Of a stretch of 8,531 nucleotides of DNA, positions 5,005 through 8,531 are shown in pieces (the stretch's first letter is position 1; the number at the start of each line of letters is the position of its first letter). This DNA is from Ignavibacteria bacterium. Its GTDB lineage: Bacteria > Bacteroidota > Ignavibacteria > Tepidaquicellales > OLB5. The translations under genes and the position numbers were made by a program. A model generated the notes under the pieces. That model ran no database searches. It saw only the letters and a program-made list of their open reading frames with translations, and was not told the DNA's origin. The DNA lies in NCBI GenBank assembly GCA_027492415.1, contig JAPUEV010000263.1, forward strand, positions 1-8,531, in the 5' to 3' direction.

Positions 5005-7041
5005 TTATTTAACTATATTTTTTAACTTCTTTTTCTTCTCGTTTAATGCTGTGGAAATCAAATCATAATTATGTATATAGATACTGGGATATGAGCTGAT
5101 CTGGTTCAGAATTTTCCTGGCATCATCCACTTCAGCTTTATCTTCGTTGCTTAGATCCATCCCTTTGGTTTTTTGAATTAGCTCACCCAGCTCACCGGAT
5201 ATTTTCTTAACATCGGCTTTCCAGTCATCCATCTGGTCATCATATCCTGCTTCGTGGCATTTAAGGCATATTTTCTTATCCGGCTTAACTACCTTATCCT
5301 GCGCTACATGGCAATCAGTACATCCTGCACCGCCTGTTTTCATGTAATCAGGTGTATTCTTGCCGAGATAACTTCCGCTGTAAACCTGTTCCTGGAACTT
5401 ATGGCAGTTTGCACAGGCATTATTTGATTTACTTTCAGAGTGATGGCAGTTATTACAGCTTTGTTTGGTAATTATTAACGTTCCATGCTTAGTTTCATTG
5501 GAATGGCACTTATTGCAATTTATCTTTTGCTCAACAATATGTTTGTTATGAGAAAAATTCATATCAAATTTTTTCACATTTATTTCCTGGATGCCTGAGT
5601 GGCAGCTATAGCATTCATTGGGAATGAATTCATTAGCTGAGCTGAATTCAGGAAGAGAATTTGCGGCGCCAACTGTTGATAAGGCATTTTTCATCAAACC
5701 ATAAGCACCTATGAGCAGCTTATCAGCAAACTGAATATTATGTACACTCTTGCCAACTTCTACTATTTTAATATTATGTTCAGCCTGGCTTAAGAGCTCT
5801 TCAGCTTTCTGTTTATTTTCGCTGGTACTTCTGGATATTATCGGGACAACAGTTTTATAGATAGAATTAATAGTAGCAACCCTTTTTGTTGTTCCGGCTT
5901 TCCACTGGTCAACAAGCTTATCATAGCCTTTTCCATGGCATTTTTCACAAGCTTTGCCTCCTGATTTTGATGTATTGATCTCCATCTTATCCATTTCATG
6001 GAATATATGACATCCCCTGCAGTTTATACCGTTAAGGAACATGGCGCTTGGTGTTTTTTCAACTCCGAAACCGTTTTCGCCGGTATACAGGCTTACCTGT
6101 GAAGTATGAGCATTAGTATGGCATGACTGGCAATCCGGCGGAGCAGTTGGATCCATCTTCTGAACCTTGTGCTCAATTTCACTGTGGCAGGTATTGCACT
6201 TCATGCTGTGCTTCTTAATATGTGTTTCATGTATCAGCTTGGTATCACTGAATTTTTCAAGACGCTCAGTTTCAAAGTGACACTGGAAACAGCGTTCTTT
6301 ACCAACATTGCCTGCACCTGAAATAACATTAGAGTGGCAATCATTGCATGCCATTTTGGTTTCAACTACACCGGTATGGTCATACCTGTAGCTTGCCATC
6401 TGCTCTTTGGTCTTATTTTCCCAGCTGTGGCATGTGTTACAGTTAGCAAGCTTATCATATTTATGTTCAGGGTCATCTGATTTCTTAAAATGACAGGTAA
6501 AACATGTTGATTCTGTCACTTCAATATGAGAGCCCTGCACAACCTGTGAGTGGCAGCTTGTACATTTGAGTGATTTGCCCCGCCTTTGCTCCTGTAAATG
6601 ATTTTTATGAGAGAAGTTTACACCTTTGTAGTTATAAGTTGAATCCTTTATACTCTGCATTTCATGGCAGCCTGAGCGTGCGCAAGTGTTATCCGGAATT
6701 TCTGCCCATGGCTTGCGCTTTTTATATGACTGGGAAACATAACTGACTATTTGCACCAAACCATTTAGCTTCCCTTTAACTGTACCCGATAGTCCGGGTT
6801 CAAAATGGCACTCAACACAATCAACCTTATTATGAGCAGATGTCCTCCAGCTTTGATAAAATGTTTCCATGTAATGGCAGGTTGGACAGAATGCAGGCCT
6901 TGAAGTATATTCTGCTGAAGCTGCAAACAATAAAATAAATAAACCGAGATAAATACCTGTAAATAGGATAAATCTTCTGTATCCGCGTATTTTCTTAAAG
7001 AACTTTACAGGTTTTAACTCTTTTGTTTTTTCTTCACTCAT
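5005..7041 (-). CDS. Inner-membrane NapC/NrfH-type cytochrome fused to multiheme repeats, 18 hemes
   Basis: The 678-residue protein has a short basic cytoplasmic N-terminus, one transmembrane helix (about 24-43) and a large periplasmic part. Residues 20-172 form a NapC/NirT/NrfH domain: CPTCHYM 52-58 with the Met placed as the heme 1 ligand of NrfH, CVECH 75-79, a CX4CH (CARSGCH) 120-126, and CTSCH 160-164 followed by H172. Further motifs begin at 180, 201, 232, 251, 282, 304, 341, 365, 477, 509, 529, 543, 574 and 592, giving 18. FSHKNH (143-148) and FSHNKH (496-501) supply likely distal His ligands. NapC-family proteins oxidise menaquinol or ubiquinol and pass electrons to periplasmic partners; they usually carry 4 hemes in about 200 residues, so this one is greatly extended. 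The periplasmic part holds a partial internal duplication and two helical modules (listed separately). It follows the cytochrome b gene by 50 bp, suggesting a joint quinol-oxidising complex. The product has no recognised catalytic site and may reach across the periplasm. Confidence 0.85.
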   Translation of the reverse strand: MSEEKTKELKPVKFFKKIRGYRRFILFTGIYLGLFILLFAASAEYTSRPAFCPTCHYMETFYQSWRTSAHNKVDCVECHFEPGLSGTVKGKLNGLVQIVSYVSQSYKKRKPWAEIPDNTCARSGCHEMQSIKDSTYNYKGVNFSHKNHLQEQRRGKSLKCTSCHSQVVQGSHIEVTESTCFTCHFKKSDDPEHKYDKLANCNTCHSWENKTKEQMASYRYDHTGVVETKMACNDCHSNVISGAGNVGKERCFQCHFETERLEKFSDTKLIHETHIKKHSMKCNTCHSEIEHKVQKMDPTAPPDCQSCHTNAHTSQVSLYTGENGFGVEKTPSAMFLNGINCRGCHIFHEMDKMEINTSKSGGKACEKCHGKGYDKLVDQWKAGTTKRVATINSIYKTVVPIISRSTSENKQKAEELLSQAEHNIKIVEVGKSVHNIQFADKLLIGAYGLMKNALSTVGAANSLPEFSSANEFIPNECYSCHSGIQEINVKKFDMNFSHNKHIVEQKINCNKCHSNETKHGTLIITKQSCNNCHHSESKSNNACANCHKFQEQVYSGSYLGKNTPDYMKTGGAGCTDCHVAQDKVVKPDKKICLKCHEAGYDDQMDDWKADVKKISGELGELIQKTKGMDLSNEDKAEVDDARKILNQISSYPSIYIHNYDLISTALNEKKKKLKNIVK
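5032..5571 (-). repeat. Second copy of the duplicated multiheme module in the 18-heme protein
   Basis: Residues 491-670 repeat the order found in 141-450: F-S-H..H, CXXCHS, a G-x-x-[IV]-T-x-x-x-C-x-x-CH step, CANCH or CNTCH, a Y.G loop, a CXXCH (CTDCH), a second CXXCH followed by GYD...W (CLKCHEAGYDDQMDDWKA), and a helical hairpin ending in IHN (656-658). This copy lacks the four central hemes of the first copy (at 232, 251, 282 and 304). Confidence 0.6.
5692..6621 (-). repeat. First copy of the duplicated multiheme module in the 18-heme protein
   Basis: Residues 141-450 hold FSHKNH, CTSCHS, VTESTCFTCH, CNTCH, four extra c7-like hemes, CRGCH, then CEKCHGKGYDKLVDQWKA and a long heme-free helical stretch ending in VHN (433-435). 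The matching landmarks in residues 491-670 appear in the same order. CEKCHGKGYD..VDQWKA and CLKCHEAGYD..MDDWKA are the clearest matching pair. Confidence 0.6.
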
Positions 7042-7091
7042 AATAATTTATCTGTTAATCAATATATAACTAAAAAATCAATTGTATTATT

Positions 7092-7964
7092 TTATTCTGT
7101 TTCCTTTTTACTCACTTCTGCTGACCCACCAGGGGTATTTTTCACCACCTGCTTTTTACCGGGTTCAATTATATCCATCTTTTCAGGTTTATTCAAATTT
7201 TCTGTAACCTTATCACTTTCAGAATTTTCATTTTCTTCGGTTTTAGATTCTTCATCAGAATTCTGTTTTCCTTCATTCTCTAATCTTTCAAGCTCTAACG
7301 GATGTTCATTTTCCATCTGGTGGCGTGTTAAGTAACCTTTTGACCATGCTTTATTCATAGGTGCCACATCGGGATTAATGAAAATGAAATAAAAATGCCA
7401 TACAAGAATAGCAAGCGATGCAAGGATTGCTTCATAATAATGAATTGTTGTTGATACATCCATTCCTGTTGTGCCTACAATCTTTAAGAAGGTATTTTCG
7501 AACCATAATATTGCGCCTGTTGCACCCATAATAACAGTTCCCCATACAACAGCCCAATATTCCATTTTTTCAATATAGCTGAATCTACCCAGCTTTGGTT
7601 TTTCATCTGACTGCCCGAGCAGGTAAAGCATGGAATCTTTAAAATCGATCAGGTCCTGTTTGCATGGAAGGAAATCTCTTACAAGCTGCTTCCCCCTGGC
7701 GGTAAATAATATATAGTATAAATGATAAAGTGATGCGGCTATCATAACTACCGATGCTATCCTGTGTACAATTCCCCTGGCTTCAAATGCATGGTCACCT
7801 ATAATAAATACTATCCATTTTACCCAAAATGCTTCCGGGAATTTTAATCCAAAGCCTGTGAGGATCAATGTAATAAAGCTTGTAAACAGAAGGAAATGCT
7901 GAATCCTTTCGCTTACGCTCATTCTTAAATATTTTATATCGTCATATTTTCCTTGGCTGCTCAT
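7092..7964 (-). CDS. Membrane cytochrome b (hydrogenase/formate dehydrogenase gamma-type) with charged C-terminal tail
   Basis: The 290-residue protein has four predicted membrane helices at about 22-40, 65-86, 136-154 and 173-196. Histidines at membrane positions H23, H67, H81, H175 and H190 are candidate ligands for two b hemes, as in the cytochrome b subunits of NiFe hydrogenases and formate dehydrogenases (PF01292-like). These subunits move electrons between the quinone pool and a periplasmic partner. No hydrogenase or formate dehydrogenase catalytic subunit is nearby; both flanking genes encode multiheme c cytochromes, so the partner is probably those. This b plus multiheme c pairing recalls the Cbc-type quinol:cytochrome c systems of Geobacter, which is an analogy only. 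Residues from about 206 on form an unusual hydrophilic tail rich in Glu, Lys, Asn and Ser, without a recognised domain. The start ATG overlaps the stop of the upstream cytochrome (ATGA), implying coupled translation. Confidence 0.85.
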   Translation of the reverse strand: MSSQGKYDDIKYLRMSVSERIQHFLLFTSFITLILTGFGLKFPEAFWVKWIVFIIGDHAFEARGIVHRIASVVMIAASLYHLYYILFTARGKQLVRDFLPCKQDLIDFKDSMLYLLGQSDEKPKLGRFSYIEKMEYWAVVWGTVIMGATGAILWFENTFLKIVGTTGMDVSTTIHYYEAILASLAILVWHFYFIFINPDVAPMNKAWSKGYLTRHQMENEHPLELERLENEGKQNSDEESKTEENENSESDKVTENLNKPEKMDIIEPGKKQVVKNTPGGSAEVSKKETE

Positions 7965-8531
7965 TTTTTGCTCTTGTTCCCTGATTTTTTTAAAAGCTGT
8001 TTCTTCCTTCTGTAGTCAAGGATATTATGCAGCAGCATAAATCCTATTAGTCCGAAAATCATGAACATATAAAATCTTGAGGTCCAGAAGACCATTGGTG
8101 AATCTTCTTCAAGATTTGTCAAATGTATCTTTTTTGTGAACAGAACTTCGGTAGCTCCCGGGTGGCACTTACCGCATGTCTGCGGCAGGTTCTTTTTATT
8201 AATTGTTGATAGCGAATCTGTTGATGGCCTTACGTTATGGTTACCATGACAGCTTTCACAATTAGCCGCTTCCCTGCTTCCGCCTCTTGTAGCAAGCCCG
8301 TGGAAGCTCTCGCTGTATGTTTCTGTTACATTTGTCGGCAGGTCATTGCGCTTTACAAGCTCTACGGAATTATGACAGTTGCTGCACAGGTTAACAAGGT
8401 CACGTGTTTTTTCCTGCTTGTTATCAAGATTCTTTGTTACTATACCGTGGTTGCCGTGGCAGTTATTGCATGTCGGAGCATCTTTATTATCTTTGCTTAC
8501 GCCAACCTGGTGAATACTGCCGGTATAATCC
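7961..8531 (-). CDS. Tail-anchored multiheme cytochrome c, C-terminal part
   Basis: The frame is open to the right edge (first full codon ends at 8530) and stops at TGA 7963-7961, so the N-terminus is missing. The visible 189 residues carry four CXXCH motifs: CNNCHGNH, CSNCH, CESCHGNH and CGKCH. Segments of the form S-[IF]-H ... A-x-C-x-x-CHGNH occur twice (SIH before CNNCHGNH, SFHGLA before CESCHGNH), a common repeat of periplasmic multiheme cytochromes found beside cytochrome b subunits. Near the end is one transmembrane helix (FWTSRFYMFMIFGLIGFMLL) followed by a strongly basic tail (DYRRKKQLLKK...), so the heme part lies in the periplasm and the tail in the cytoplasm. It overlaps the cytochrome b start by 4 bp and probably forms a membrane complex with it as electron acceptor or donor. 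The total heme count cannot be known from this window. Confidence 0.85.
   Translation of the reverse strand, partial: DYTGSIHQVGVSKDNKDAPTCNNCHGNHGIVTKNLDNKQEKTRDLVNLCSNCHNSVELVKRNDLPTNVTETYSESFHGLATRGGSREAANCESCHGNHNVRPSTDSLSTINKKNLPQTCGKCHPGATEVLFTKKIHLTNLEEDSPMVFWTSRFYMFMIFGLIGFMLLHNILDYRRKKQLLKKSGNKSKK

Noticed and set aside
7092..7964. Hydrogenase or formate dehydrogenase gamma subunit in a standard enzyme operon
   Set aside because: No catalytic or iron-sulfur subunit appears in the window; both neighbours are multiheme c cytochromes. What lies beyond 8531 could reopen this.

Overview
The window looks like part of an AT-rich genome (estimated by eye) from a Gram-negative, anaerobic or facultative bacterium of the Bacteroidota/Chlorobiota/Ignavibacteria group. 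This placement rests on overall style only: c-type multiheme proteins next to an outer-membrane barrel, weak or absent Shine-Dalgarno sequences at several starts, and 'AQ'-type signal peptide ends. No rRNA or other phylogenetic marker is present, so the assignment is an inference.

Layout. At the left edge (1-552, plus strand) is the C-terminal part of a tartrate-resistant (type 5) purple acid phosphatase-like metallophosphoesterase. A 219-bp convergent intergenic region (553-771) follows and holds three inverted repeats, at least one of which probably terminates transcription. Everything from 772 to the right edge lies on the minus strand and reads as one co-directional run. In transcription order it encodes: (1) the C-terminal 189 residues of a tail-anchored multiheme cytochrome c (7961-8531, cut by the window edge); (2) a four-helix membrane cytochrome b (7092-7964), overlapping gene 1 by ATGA; (3) a membrane-anchored NapC/NrfH-type cytochrome with 18 heme-binding motifs (5005-7041); (4) a small secreted cytochrome c554-like tetraheme protein (4328-4885); (5) a 440-residue predicted outer-membrane beta-barrel (2961-4283); (6) a 14-heme secreted cytochrome (1680-2948); and (7) a seven-heme probable lipoprotein with a Geobacter-type CxxxxCH...CXXCH pair (772-1620).

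How they may work together. The visible part of the run has 47 heme c attachment motifs: 44 CXXCH, two CX4CH and one CX3CH. The order suggests an electron path from the inner membrane outward. The cytochrome b and NapC-type protein would exchange electrons with the quinone pool, the c554-like protein would shuttle in the periplasm, and the barrel with the 14-heme and seven-heme proteins would form a porin-cytochrome conduit through the outer membrane. This is the layout expected for extracellular electron transfer (metal oxide or electrode reduction, or the reverse, Fe(II) oxidation). No subunit is recognisably MtrABC or OmbB/OmaB/OmcB by sequence as I read it. The conduit role is therefore inferred from composition and order, not proven.

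No tRNA, rRNA, CRISPR array, insertion sequence or phage gene is visible. No stretch longer than 300 bases lacks a gene.
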